Shown here one piece after another: positions 42,401-55,035 of a stretch of DNA of 64,000 nucleotides. The notes beneath the pieces were generated by a model, which ran no database searches, was not told the origin of the DNA, and saw only the letters and a program-made list of their open reading frames with translations. The translations under genes were made by a program, and so were the position numbers. Each line of letters starts with the position of its first letter. The stretch's first letter is position 1. Source of the DNA: Sycon ciliatum (lineage: Eukaryota > Porifera > Calcarea > Leucosolenida > Sycettidae); contig NC_088646.1 in NCBI RefSeq assembly GCF_964019385.1, positions 5,917,233 to 5,981,232 on the forward strand, in the 5' to 3' direction.

Positions 42401-45130
42401 CCTTACATCCACCTCCCCCTGTCAGCCCAGTGATCCAGCTCCATGTCACTAGCATTCAAATGGAGCCACCCTACACTGCAAGGCTGTGTTGCCTCTAAGC
42501 AGGACAGCCCTTATCCAGATCTACATGATACCTACACATCACACCCTGGAAGACCAACCCTACACCATCATACATGACCCTGTACTATCTGATTCTGATA
42601 GTAAACTTCCATGTACATGTATATGTGTATGTTCTATAGCCCACTCGAACTGAGTGGAAACAAAGGCCATGGCATTAGAAGGCACTGCATGGTTGGGATA
42701 ATGTCAACAAGGATGCACGAGGAATTTGTTTCTCCAAGGATATGCAAAGTTTGCCGTCCCAAAACTGGCAAACGTCCAAATATTAGCCGTGGAATCTTCT
42801 GCTGTTTGCAATCTGTCCTGTAGAATACTGCATGCTACGATGGAAATTCTTACCAACCCCAGACACACAGCAGGAAGGCTCAAGTCATTATCATTGTGAA
42901 CTTTCTCAGTAATCACATTGCCATGCCTTTTACCCATGAGAGAACAAATGATTCAAAGACTTTGCTAACTATCGCATCAGGAGGCATGTGGATAAGAATG
43001 AGGAAACAAACTATGCTCGCCAAGTCCAACATTCCTACACATGGACAATCCTTACAGTACGAAACAGCAAGTAATTAGTTGATGTACACATGCATGCCTA
43101 ATTGAGGTACAGCAACTGGTATCTGTGTTAGCAAGCTACCTACATGTACAATGCTATCATAGAACAAGGAACACAAACTGGCATCTGCTTACAACACATC
43201 GAAAGAATGTTCCTACACAACATGTGCACACCAGACCCGCTCCAAAGCAATCCGTGCTTAGCATAATGTAACTAATCCTTCACATAGTCATTTCACCATC
43301 CCAATCGGCTAATTCTCTTGCCCATCCTAAGATCTAGGTACAGTACACCAGCTGACATGTATACGTAAATAGAACAGTAAAATCTCTAAAGCACTGCTTT
43401 CTTCTTTAGGAACGTGATCATACAAGGCATATTCAAATACACACATGCAGCAATTTCTGAAATTTCTCTTCCGAGCCATACCATCTTTTCAAGGAACAGT
43501 ATCGACATGGGCTTGCTTACACTGCCAATCCAATAGTCTGCCTCTCCTCGTCGTTGCATAGCAGAAAGCAATTGTTCCAGAGACATTGGCAATACCGGAA
43601 TCTACAAGTACACTGACCCCGACAGGCCGCAATGTATGGTCTTGCTCCAAGCCTCAATCTCGGTGTTTCTTTCTCCTCTTTTTCTTTGCAAGCCAATTCC
43701 TTTCAAAGTTTCTTTTCTGATGATCGGCTAGACTACAACTTAGACCCAGTGGTGCTTGGCTATTTATTGGTGTAGTCATTTTGGCCAGAATTACCATCCT
43801 CTCTCAACCAAACAATGTTTCTAGCAAAACACTGTAAGTTTCTTTTCAGTTTTCCCCACTCAGCCCTCCCTGCCTGGACGGTTGGACCCTGGAGGGTCCC
43901 GTGGAGGTAGTGCAGGCTTCCCATGCAGCCTGAAAGTATAGGAAAGCGTGACAATAGCTAATCCTCAGTGCATGCTGCTGTGTAAGTCCCAGCTGGGTCA
44001 CGCGGATCTGTAGACCGATCAACTGCAGCTTCTCAGATCCTACTAGCTGAGCGGGTAAAGGTTAGTGACCAGGTTTTAAGCAGCTGTGCCCAGCGAAAGA
44101 CAAACTGCTCGCAACATGTGCAGAACACACGGCTCGGGCTCCCAACTCACTCGCATGCAATGAGGCAAGGCCATGTGGATTCAACCTGGGGGAACAACCA
44201 GCCTCCTCTGCTGAAACTGCATCCTTTACCCACAGTCCGAGTCTCAACTGACCCATACTTGCGGCTCAAATATGGAGAATGCTACAGGGCTTGCGGGTGA
44301 GAATGCTACATGGTTCTGTACTGGTCTTCTGATCACAATCTGCTCAGTGCTTACAGCCTAGGCCTATGCTGGCCAAAGGTATTTTACTGGTAACATCTGC
44401 CAGACAGCCTGCGCCAGATGCGCATGTGCATGACTGTGGATATGGAGACCTATGAAACTGTAGCTGGCGCACAGGTCTCCATATCCACTATCTAAACAGT
44501 GGTGAAACTTTTTTTTAAACCTAGTTTCTTCTGCTGGCGTAAGCCAGGCACTGACCACTGTGTGTCATGCTGACCAATGATTGGAAACAGCTGCTGCAGG
44601 AAAGCAGACATTTCCCTCATTCTAAGCTTGGATTTCAAACATCCTCCGCCCACGCACTAATGTTAGATGCATTCTTTTAGGCAACAGACGGGAAGGAAGA
44701 AGGCAAACATGACCTGGATTTCCGCAAACTTTCTAAATACTATTCCCAAACCATGCGCACTGACAACATAGCACATTCAGATAGTATTTCAATGCCAGGA
44801 AACAACTGTTTTAGCTCAGACAGATGATGGCCAAATACTCCGCCGCATCCCTCATTCCCTCATTCTCGCTTTTCTCGTTGGAAGATGGTGTAGAAAACAA
44901 CACTCTTCCTTTCCCATCCTTCACTTCAGCTAGCATGTTTCTACTGCACAGAATGAGCTCCAGGTTGTCCAGGTGTGTTCCATCCCGTAATCCCCGATGG
45001 CCAAGTGAGGTACAAGCAAGTGATGTTGAAAATGCCTGGGAGCCCTCACTGGAGCAGTGGTTGGTAAGAGGTATGGTGTGCATACTATTAGGCGCAGTGC
45101 AGAAAAGAGCTTCCTCGCCAGGAGGCAATT
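39480..45130. other. Probable AP-2 5' intron or upstream region
   Basis: No confident exon. It includes a poly-C run at about 40507-40521, a CATA tetranucleotide repeat at 41600-41710, and an inverted repeat around GTGGATATGGAGACCT near 44436-44490. A minus-strand frame at 45128-44811 looks protein-like (contains DGTHLDNLELILCSRN) but matches no family I know. Confidence 0.4.
41600..41710. repeat. CATA tetranucleotide microsatellite
   Basis: About 27 units of ATAC/CATA. It is flanked by a direct repeat of CACCAGGGTCCAT (41587 and 41731), suggesting the repeat grew inside a duplicated segment. Confidence 0.95.
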
Positions 45131-45364
45131 CTCTATGCTTTGCTAGGTGTCACTATCCAGAGATTGATGGAATCACGCGGAGCTGGGCAAACAAGCAATT
45201 TCGTTTGCTGCGGAGATGCCCTGTGGCCACCGCCCAGAGGTGCAGACCAGGGAGAGAGCTGTACCATTTCAGACCCTCCCAAATGACAGCACAGTGGATT
45301 ATCATAATATGTTGAAAAAACCACAAGCATCTGTTCCAAACTCCCACCTTTTGATATCTGTAGT

Positions 45365-45545
45365 GTGAAGGTGGAAGGATGTGCAGCTGCTGCTGTTGCT
45401 GCTGCTGCTGCGGCGGTGGCTGATGCTGAACGTGGCACTGCTGTTGGACTTGCTGGTGGTGATGGTGGTGGTGTGGAAGGGCCAACATCTGTCGTGGCGA
45501 CGGTGACCGACTGGACATTTCCCGCAGTCTTTCCAGCCACCACTC
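45365..45545 (-). CDS. Possible 5' coding exon, His/Gln-rich (AP-2?)
   Basis: On minus, a frame gives MSSRSPSPRQMLALP, a His run, QQVQQQCHVQHQPPP, a Gln run and LHILPPSHYRYQ, then a fair donor (AAAAG followed by GTGGGAG). The composition suits a transcription-factor activation domain and the strand agrees with AP-2 downstream, but the phase of this frame does not fit the AP-2 exon at 39416 directly. It may be an alternative first exon with another partner, or CAG-repeat DNA that happens to be open in several frames. Confidence 0.3.
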
Positions 45546-45599
45546 CAGGCCAGGCTGTAGTTTAGTTTACGGATGAATAGACGACTCTAAGTAACTCGG

Positions 45600-48500
45600 A
45601 GCAGTTTTCTAGACAGTGACAACAAGGCTTCGACTAGACTGTTAGTCGACCAGACGGTGTTAATGAAAGGCGATACGACCCACTGGCAACGAGAACAACA
45701 TCATCTTATTCAGTTGGCCGCCACATCCAGCAAGACTAGAGACCAACACCGACACACGTACTCTCCGCTGCACTCAACCTCCTGGCCTACAAGCGTTTGC
45801 TTTTCAGACGCTTGACTTACTGTAAAACTCTTTGCAGCATTTTCGTCAACTGGAGCAAGTCTCAACTCATTACGCTGCAGCCGCCGCGTCCCTTCCCCGA
45901 CGCACGTGACGAAGTCTCATTGTGCATCCGGGAACTTTGCAGCTCGCGCTACTCTTCGGCCTGGCTTGACGCGCTTGGGCTGGAATACACTCTCCTTGGC
46001 AACCGCGACTCGATGGTCGACACTCTGTACTCGCTCGCGTACTGTACATGACGTTGCCATAACTGCGTCACACCGTGTCAGTGCGCCAGCCTATGCGCAT
46101 CAGTTCGGGGATGTACGGAATTCACACAGGAACAGATGCGCACCATCTTGTGCAGTGCCACCGCGGTTCATCATGGTTCATCGCTAGGCGGGAACCTAAC
46201 TGCCATGGGGCGGGCGTGTGATGACACGGGGTCCACCATACTTGGAAGTACTAGAAATGGTTTAGTGTTCGATGGTGAGAGTTCCCTCATGTCATGAAAG
46301 GTCTGACTGGGGTGCTGCTTGCCGAACACAAGACAAGTGATATTAGTGCCAGTGGAATGCTGCCGACGACCGGGTGAGAATTTGCCAAGATCTCCTGTAG
46401 ACTAGACTAGTGTAGTGTAGGCTGTACCGTACGACTCCCGGTCTAGTGTATACATCTCTTAGTGCCTAGTGGGGCTTGATCATACAATCATGTAGCCATC
46501 AAGCGTGTACCTACGGTGTACTGTAAAGTATTGGTATGACTTTGTGATGGTCTTGATGCGAGTTAGTGCGAAGCATGAAGTCAGCCAGTACTCTCCCCAG
46601 GCAACAGTATACTTTGAAATACCCGTGATTGGTGGACTCCTCACAGTCAATGGTACAAGTCATGTACTGGAGTATCTCGTCCCCCAATCATGGCCGTGTA
46701 CCGGTACATGATGGGTGTATTACTAGTACATGCCCTTGTATCATACCGTGTACAAAGTCAGTATGCTCTGTTACTAGGCGCCAATTTCATCCTTTATTTA
46801 CAGTTCGTTTTAGAAAGAAACATTCATGGCCGGCAGTCTAGTAATGATGTACAAGATGTATCCCTGTTTCATAGTTTCCGCCATTTTGATTGACTGTATT
46901 GCCATGCACTAGGAAAGTGGTGGACATCACGCAACTACATCATAAAGAAAAGGGTGTGTGTTACCATAGAATACGCTACATTGCTAGTCATTGGGTGGCG
47001 GTGTATCTTCAATGCATGGCTATAATAAGACGGCTCCACTTTTATCAGCTATTGTCACACACAGCCATTTATGCGAAGCCTTCGACCTCATTATAGTGTG
47101 TGGTGAGATTCTCGATTTAGGCAACTCAGTATCCGCCCATCAGAGACCACCTCTCACTGGGAAAACCTTCGACCTTTACTGGTCAGGCGTTTGTGGTGGT
47201 CACAGTGCAATGTTCCAGATGAAAGACGCCCCTGCCCATTGCATTCAGAGCAGGGCTAGGGATCTCATAACAGAAGCAGGAACCCATTGCAATGGCAATA
47301 CAAGAGAAGGAAATAGTGCCTGGATTAATTTAACAGCTCTGTGCCACAGTGTGGTCACTGTACCAGTGCAGTGCCATTCGTCCTCGCACACTCACACTCA
47401 CACTCACAACAGTTTGTCAGCCCGCAGCCTGAAGGCGCGCGCCTATTATTGTATCGTGTTGTGCTGTTACCTATCATGCTGTTCTGCGTTCCTGCCTTGA
47501 AACGCTGCTGCTGCTGTTGGCTGGAGTGTTGCTTATGCACGCCGCTAGGCAGCTAGCTCAGAGCAGCAGTGCGGCATGGCTGCTAGCCCGCTGTCGCAGT
47601 TTGGTGCCCAGAGGGGCATTTCTCTAAATGACCCACTAATGGTTCTTGTGTACCGTCACATTCTCTGACGGCGGTGTTGTTTTGCGTGATATGTCCATCC
47701 ATCAGTGCCAAGGATAAACGGCCACACCAGGCAGAGGTAAGGCATTCACTCTGCATGGCCTACTTGATCAATACACACGCCGTCTAAAAGCCATGGAATC
47801 ACACCTCTCGCTCTACTATGAAGCTGCCATCGGCCGAAGACCGAAGGAAGCTCTTAGGAAGTTCGTTCTAATGCCAATGAAGTGTTTGCAAGCGCAAAGC
47901 GGTGTTTAAAAATGGCTGCCACTTTTGTCAAGAGAAAAAGGAAAGGTGTCATGTAGGCTGGTGAATGCCACAGCGTGTTCAGCAGATGTAGGTGCATGCT
48001 CGAACATCACACCGTCATCACAAGCTAATCGGTCTTGTAGTTGGGCAGATAATACTACTGACGCCGATAATGGGTCCTAGTGGTTCCGGTGAGGGTATGC
48101 GCATCCAGGAATCAAAGGCGATTAAACGTTTCACGCGTGAGCCTAAAAGATCCTCGCCTGCGGGCACGAACACGCAATGCGTGTACGATGATCAATCCTG
48201 GCACGAGGGAGAAGGGCCTGGGCCCTGGGGAGAGAGAAGGGAGAGAGATAGAGTTCAAGAGGAACAACGGCAAATGCCTGTGATACTGTCACTGTGCCGC
48301 GCAGCTCATTGAGCTCAGTGTGAATGCTAGGCCATGCAGGGTGATCTGGTGATGGGTACACCTGAGTTATCACTCTCTACCCTGCTCAATACACCCTCGG
48401 GTGGTGCGTGCTCGGTCATCGCTCTACTTTACTTTTTACTCTTGAGACTCGGTGAGTGTTGGGTGCAGCATTTCCTCTTTCTCGGGCCTTGCGTATCTCC

Positions 48501-50590
48501 GGTGATCCCCTCAATGTCCTCGGTAGCGAGGTAGTAACTCGGATATGTCCGTCGTGATACCATCGTATACACCATCACAGTCTTGCAGGCATGATGTGCA
48601 ACTGATGTTACTCCTTGCATTGCACTGCTGTGTCTATTCCGGCCTGTCACTGCTTCAGTTTCCTTATTGGCAGTTTGTGGAGTACTCACCTTACGATCTG
48701 TGGAGCGGCTCCGGCAAAACTGCCTGCCGCAAATTACTTCTGAAGAGTGAAGGGTGATTTTGGCCATGCCAAACCTTCCCATCGCCCATGGGGGCTGATC
48801 AAGACCAACTGACGTTTCTACACTCGCTTGAAGTTAGTTCTTTGTGATCCAAATCCCTTTCTGTCGATTGTTCGTCATTAACGTAATGGCCAAGGAACAT
48901 GGTACATGGGAATGACTTGGTAAATAACTTAAAACATTCTAATGATACTTTGATAGCGTTTCGTTGACAGGGACACTGTTCCCTCACCGACTCACCAGGG
49001 TAGTCTTACGACCACTGAACTGCTGAGGACACCCCACTGTGATGGCCCCGCCAGCAAACGTTCAACATGTCATGTCAAACTCTCTCATTCACTAACGAGA
49101 GAGAGAGTGTGTCCAGTGGAGAGGGAACATGGCACTCAAGTCAAACGATTGGCAAAGCTAAGGACAGCAGTTTTTACGACCGTTTGCGGCGTGTAATACT
49201 TTACAGTCGGAATGATAGTGCCTTGTGGCATCCGGTGAGAGTGACGAGAACAGAACCGTACCGTTGAAAACAAGCCGTAATGTGTGCCAGTCACTCATCT
49301 TCAACCGGAATTGAAGACAGTCAGTATACACGCGTGTGTGTAAGCGTATGGCCAAACCTCAGCTCAGGGAGCTGGAGTCAGTGGAGACATCGTTACTAAC
49401 AGAGTCAGATCTCTAGCTAGGGGTACCTAGCTAGGATTGTCACAGGAAACGAAGGTAATGGTACGTCTTCCAAACAGATCAGGCGTGAAATGTGTCAAAT
49501 ATATGGGCCCAATACTCAGGCCCTAGGTCAATAATGCCTTCAGGTCCACAGTGCCCTATTCGCTATTCCCGCAATTATTGCCCTCGGCTAACTAATCTTT
49601 GAATTGCTCCTAGATCAAGACCATGCATGTACCGATCGGAACAAGTGGAACGTATTCCTATGCTCTAGGCCAATTCACGGGAGTCCAAGAGACAGGCAAT
49701 GTTCCATATTGCAAGGTGTGTCTTTACCACCATATTAATGTTGAAAGCGATGGGAAACAGCAACGACAACAAAGCGACGACAGGTAGGCCCTGACCTGAG
49801 CGATCCTGCTAGTCTTCTGCCTGCGTGCACGTCAATACTACTAATCACTGAGAATTTAAATATCTTAGAAGATCTTTTGGTGAGGACTTGCAAGGAATTC
49901 CCTACCTCCAGGGTGTCTTACCAGCCATTCGACCACAACGTACCTCGTAACCGCCGTGTGCTAGGAGCTGTGCGTTCACGTCGATAACGTGGCAACAAGT
50001 AGCCTGAATATAGTGCCTTGGGCCTTCGTTATCCAGACGTTACTGTGTTAGGAATATGCATACATGTAGGTGCATGGATGTATGCATGGCTGATGACCTA
50101 AAGCCCGAGGTGGAGGTGGATGAGTGATATCCTCTTCAAAGTTCGGTTCCCTGTGACTAGACGGTAACAGTCATTCTGCCGCTGTCGATGACGTTGTGAG
50201 CAAGACGAAACATGGCCGTGAATTGGGCCACTGCACTGCAGGGCAATGGGAATTTGGCAATACATGCACATGTAGCATGTTATCAAGCCCTCCAGGCCAG
50301 CTCCTGCTCTTCCGAGGCACTGGCAGTTTGCTGTGTAGGAACCTTGCTGACTTGGATACGATTAAGAACACTGCCAGGCTGTCCACTGTACCACGGTTTG
50401 GCTTCATGTCGGTTCGTGTTCTCACTCCTCACCCGTGTGCCTTGCTTCATGTAGAGGACTGCTCAAGCTAAACTGCATTTCAAGTACTAGTACATGTTCC
50501 TAAATAGACTGGGCCATGGGTCCAGGGGCGTTTTCAAACTAATGCGAATCAGCAATGCTCTTGATCTTGTGCACAGCCTCGTGGGACAAA
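45600..50590. other. No gene recognised
   Basis: Only short frames on both strands. A few, such as 49613-49718 on plus (bounded by CCTAG and a GTGTGT donor, containing GTSGTYSYALGQFTG), look exon-like but cannot be joined into a gene. Confidence 0.4.
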
Positions 50591-50591
50591 T

Positions 50592-50638
50592 CAGGGAGTT
50601 GTAAAATACCAGTATTTTACGACTTTTACGACTCTCTG
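50592..50638. mobile_element. Micro-MITE of the CAGGGAG hAT-type family
   Basis: It starts CAGGGAGTTGTAAAATACC, continues AGTATTTTACGAC and, after a small duplication of TTTTACGAC, ends ACTCTCTG. It is closely related to the perfect element at 30045-30083. Flanks GGACAAAT and GTTGAAAT match at 5 of 8 positions. Confidence 0.6.
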
Positions 50639-51037
50639 GTTGAAATGTTGTGGCTCAGTAACAATAGTACAGTATTTGTCGGTTCTGGTGGACCGGAGAC
50701 CGCACTATTGTAAGAGAACCATCGTTGGTTGTGTGTAACCTTTTGGAATAAGGGAATCGTACAAAGACTTCCTGGTTGGAATAGTCTCTGATCTGACCAT
50801 CATGTCTTCCACATTCTTACCGTGCAGTACTCTATAATGCGACAACATGGTCTGTAGCCGTGTAGGGATATCCTTATTCAAAGAATAAAACACTACTACT
50901 AGACTTGCATGGCCTACTAGTACACTCTGCAACTCTAGGGCGTGAGATGATTATCAATGTCATAAATGTGGATGCATGATTGCCTAGTTGATTGGTTGGT
51001 TCTACGGTACCATTCCACTAGGGATTAGGATTCGACT

Positions 51038-51458
51038 AGGCCTAGGACTAGGACTAGGCCTAGGACTAGGACTAGGACTAGGACTAGGACTAGGACTAGG
51101 ACTAGGCCTAGGCCTAGGCCTAGGACTAGGACTAGGACTAGGACTAGGACTAGGACTAGGACTAGGACTAGGACTAGGACTAGGACTAGGACTAGGACTA
51201 GGACTAGGACTAGGACTAGGACTAGGACTAGGACTAGGACTAGGACTAGGACTAGGACTAGGACTAGGACTAGGACTAGGACTAGGACTAGGACTAGGAC
51301 TAGGACTAGGACTAGGACTAGGACTAGGACTAGGACTAGGACTAGGACTAGGACTAGGACTAGGACTAGGACTAGGACTAGGACTAGGACTAGGACTAGG
51401 ACTAGGACTAGGACTAGGACTAGGACTAGGACTAGGACTAGGACTAGGACTAGGACTA
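51038..51458. repeat. CTAGGA hexanucleotide satellite, about 70 units
   Basis: A 420-bp array of CTAGGA with a few CTAGGC variants clustered at its left end (51038-51122). It is open in all frames (Leu-Gly, Ser-Pro, Val-Leu repeats), which produces long but meaningless reading frames. Confidence 0.95.
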
Positions 51459-53885
51459 CTGGTGGTAATTCTGGGTACTGTGCAGGTACTGGTGTACCCC
51501 AACTGACGTGTGCTGACCCCGTGTATGTCAACGTGACGCCATAATGGTAAAGCGCTGACAACTGGTCATCGTGACCCGAATGCAGCTGCACTCCTACTGC
51601 CCTAGGTGTCTGCCACCTTGTCAATCCTAACTGACATTCGCCATCGACTACACGCACGGAATGTTTCACAAGGAACAATGAGCTTTGCACACAATTGTCA
51701 TCTTTGGACATATACGCTGACAGGAACAAGCAGATAATGCATGACATTGCCATACGAAGACGTCGCCGATAGTAGGCCGATTTCCGAACAAGGAAATTAT
51801 CCAGGCTACATACATGCTTTCCCACTGAGCGCCACATCACATGAAGAGTCAACTCGACAGCCAAGACCGTCATGGCAGGTTATCGAAGTCACACGTTAGT
51901 TTACGCAAACGTTCCCAAACGATCGAGTAACGTGACTTTCTAACGTCTAAATGGCGTTACTTTATCACTCATCTAGACTGTGCGTGTGGCGAGTACTGAG
52001 CCATCTGCGTGCCTCGCCATCTGTTTTAGTAGGTAAACTAGGAACATAGGGAGGACGTGTTGTTATTATAGTCGGCTAATACAAAGAACACAACTGTCAC
52101 GACGTCGGAATGGCTAACATTTTCAGTGGTCCCAGATTCTCACACACTGGCGCCCCTTTGGCTCCGCCAGCAAAGAGCAGACTAGGGATACTGAAGTACA
52201 ATCGTCATGTAGGGTCTGGTTTGTGACTGCTTGGCGTAGACCACCCAGCCGGGTCCTGTCCAGTCAGTAAGGTGGCAGCAGTCTTGCATCTATTGCTGAG
52301 TCCGTAAACCCTGTGGCCCACAATAGCTCCATTCGTGGCAGATATAGAGTATCTGTCAGATACTCGTCACTACGGTGAGTAGTATTGGCATGATGCACTG
52401 TCGCAGTCCTCTGCTAATGTCACAAGATTAGCACACATGTGATTCACGCGCGAAGAATCGCAGCAGGCTGGTTGCGCACAGGTCTATCAGCTAGAGCCCA
52501 GCCGGCGTCGGCCTACTGTGTAAGGGAGAAGTCAAACTAACTAACTTCTAAACCCGCAACGACCATGAAGTTGTCAATGGCATTCGGGAGAAAATGATCA
52601 ATAAAAAAAGGTAAATTTACTGAGAGGACGGGCAGATTCATGTATCGGGTACGTCGTTGCTAACACAAAAGTATAATAAGCCAATGGCTGCACGGTGTCG
52701 GAATTGGGTCAACAATGAGGAACTGTTGTAAGGGTGAAGCGTGTCATGTTAATTGTGCAGGATACAGCAATTTTGGTGATCGCTGGACAGCAGTCTTGGC
52801 GCTGGACGTTACAGTGTACGGTCTGGAAGACTATTGAGGTTGGGACTACGTCTTGATAGTGGTCTGCTTGGAATCTCCATGATAAAAGACAAAAATCTGC
52901 AGCCCTGGTCTAAACAGCTGGCGTCTGGGATCATTACATTAAACAGGTTATGTGCTGCAAGTCACACCGGTCCTCAAAATACTATGATGGTCTCCGGCGT
53001 CTCTGCCGTTGGCTTCTTCCATGTAGTTGCTAGTAGTGTGAATAAAGAATTCAAAACATCCTTCTCGCACGAGCTACAGGTACATGTACGCGACGCACGT
53101 AATGATTATGTACACTGTAGTGTGTGTGTCAGTTGTCTGATGATTGCATAGCGGCATGAAACTCGGACTTTAACCTACCTGAACGTCCTCTGCTGAGTTT
53201 GCTAATGTACAAGGTACCACATACTTTCGGTTTGATTCATACATGTATATGCAGACCAGAGAAACATAGCATGGCATTCTTGTCGACTCACAACCGTTAT
53301 TGGCGCAGGGTTTTGGCAAGATGACTGAAATACATTTCTCAACGACAAGCTAGTGTGCTTTGGATTTGACCTTCATTGGCGTAGCGTTGAGTAGAATAAT
53401 GTAAGGACGCCTCTTGTACGGGAAAATGACAATGTTCGAAACATGTTGAAATGAAAACAACTACATGTAGTACACGGCCTGAATTGATCATGCTGAACCT
53501 CGATATATATACAAGTACATTGAAAACACAAGAACTCCGCAATACACGCATGTGGGCCAAAACTACACACATTATAGTAGAATAGAATAATGTTCTCCGG
53601 AAAGCAGTAACTACAACGTACATGTAGCTGCCAAACTCCGCCAGGTACAGGTACATACATGGTATCATAATGATCAAAGAATACACGACGGACGTAAGGA
53701 GAAGTCTAAAAATCTCGCCTAGCATAATGAGGGTCAGAACCGGGTTCAACACCCATTATGGTTCAAATGGTCCGCAGGAACCGGGGCGCTGCCAACCGCG
53801 GAAGGTTGTAGTAAGGTCACTATTTCCTAACACAGTGTCCTCCACCTTGTTTCATGCTGCCAATCTAACAATTATTATTATTATT

Positions 53886-54451
53886 CAGTCAAATCTGTCG
53901 TAAGCGACCGCCCCTTGGTGCAAGAAAAAGCGGTCGCTTACGGCAGATGGTCTCTTACGACAGATGTATGGTAAATCCGGAATACCAGGTATATGCTTCC
54001 ATGTACTCAAATCGACGAGAATAATGTCATTTTTAATATCATTTTATTGGATATTCAACGACGACCGGCCATACCCGTACGCGTATGCGACACGGCAGTA
54101 GATCGACACTAGTCACTGCCTGGACATGTGGACTTGAGAGGTACAGCACAGCCTGAGTACAGGCCAGGCGCCAGTCGATCGCACTTGCAAGACAGCGCAT
54201 TTTCACACTTTGCAGTTGACAGCGCACTGCACTGGCAAGTACATTTTCGCACCTTACTGAACCTGGGTCGCGGTCGCTTACAGCAGATTTGAATGCAGCC
54301 ACCGTGCATGAAATCGCGGTCGCTGGTCGCGCACAGCAGATGGTCGCTCTTGACAGATCAGTTTGTATGTGAAACCGTCGGTGCACGGAAAATCGGTCGC
54401 TAACGGTAGATGGTCGCCTACAGCAGAGGTCGCTAACGGCAGATTTGACTG
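53886..54451. mobile_element. Pogo-like MITE with repeated GGTCGCT motifs
   Basis: The ends are inverted: CAGTCAAATCTGTCGTAAGC on the left, CAGTCAAATCTGCCGTTAGC read inward from the right, followed by TA. Inside, GGTCGCTTACGGCAGAT and close variants recur near both ends. No transposase. Confidence 0.7.
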
Positions 54452-54857
54452 TATTATTATGAAATGACCCAAAGGCAATGTGCCTATCGAGGGGTTCATT
54501 TGATTGAAAGAACGGTACTACTACTACTACTAGTACACACACAAACAATATGTACATACATGTACTTCGAAGTAGATGTATATGTATGTAGTGTGCAGTG
54601 CCTTCCCAACCTCACACTGCCCGCTGTGCTCGGGCTTGCTTTTCAGAGTGCTGTACTAGGGCTACGACATAACCATTGCACTTGGTGGAGAGGGAGGCAC
54701 GAAAAGGGAAAGTAACTTGAACTACTTCCACACCCACCTGCAGTGGTAGTTACATGTACACTGTAATTGTAGTGCCCGGCAGTAGTGCCAGTAGTGGGGT
54801 GGAAAGGTATGCAATATATTGCAGCATCATTTCTTTTTTTAAACACTGCACTTGTAT

Positions 54858-55035
54858 GAATACAACTCGGATGTTGAGCCAAAAGTATTCATGTAAAGAG
54901 AACGGACCACTACGTTACGAGTTATGTCTAACACTAGTCCACCAAGGTTGTCGCACTATCTGACTGTATATTATCTCATTGTGACCTTGGTGGACTCACA
55001 TGTACGTGTAACTTATTGGTCTTTTCTCATACTTG
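54858..55035. mobile_element. Diverged copy of the ACTCGGATGGAGAGCC MITE family
   Basis: The left side has ACTCGGATGTTGAGCC, then GGACCA and ACGTTACGAGTTA; the right side has GTGTAACTTATTGGTC. It matches the layout of the element at 63180-63362. An internal hairpin AGTCCACCAAGGT...ACCTTGGTGGACT is also present. Confidence 0.55.

Noticed and set aside
51002..51506. Long open frames on both strands over the CTAGGA array
   Set aside because: Dipeptide repeats produced by a hexamer with no stop codon in any frame.
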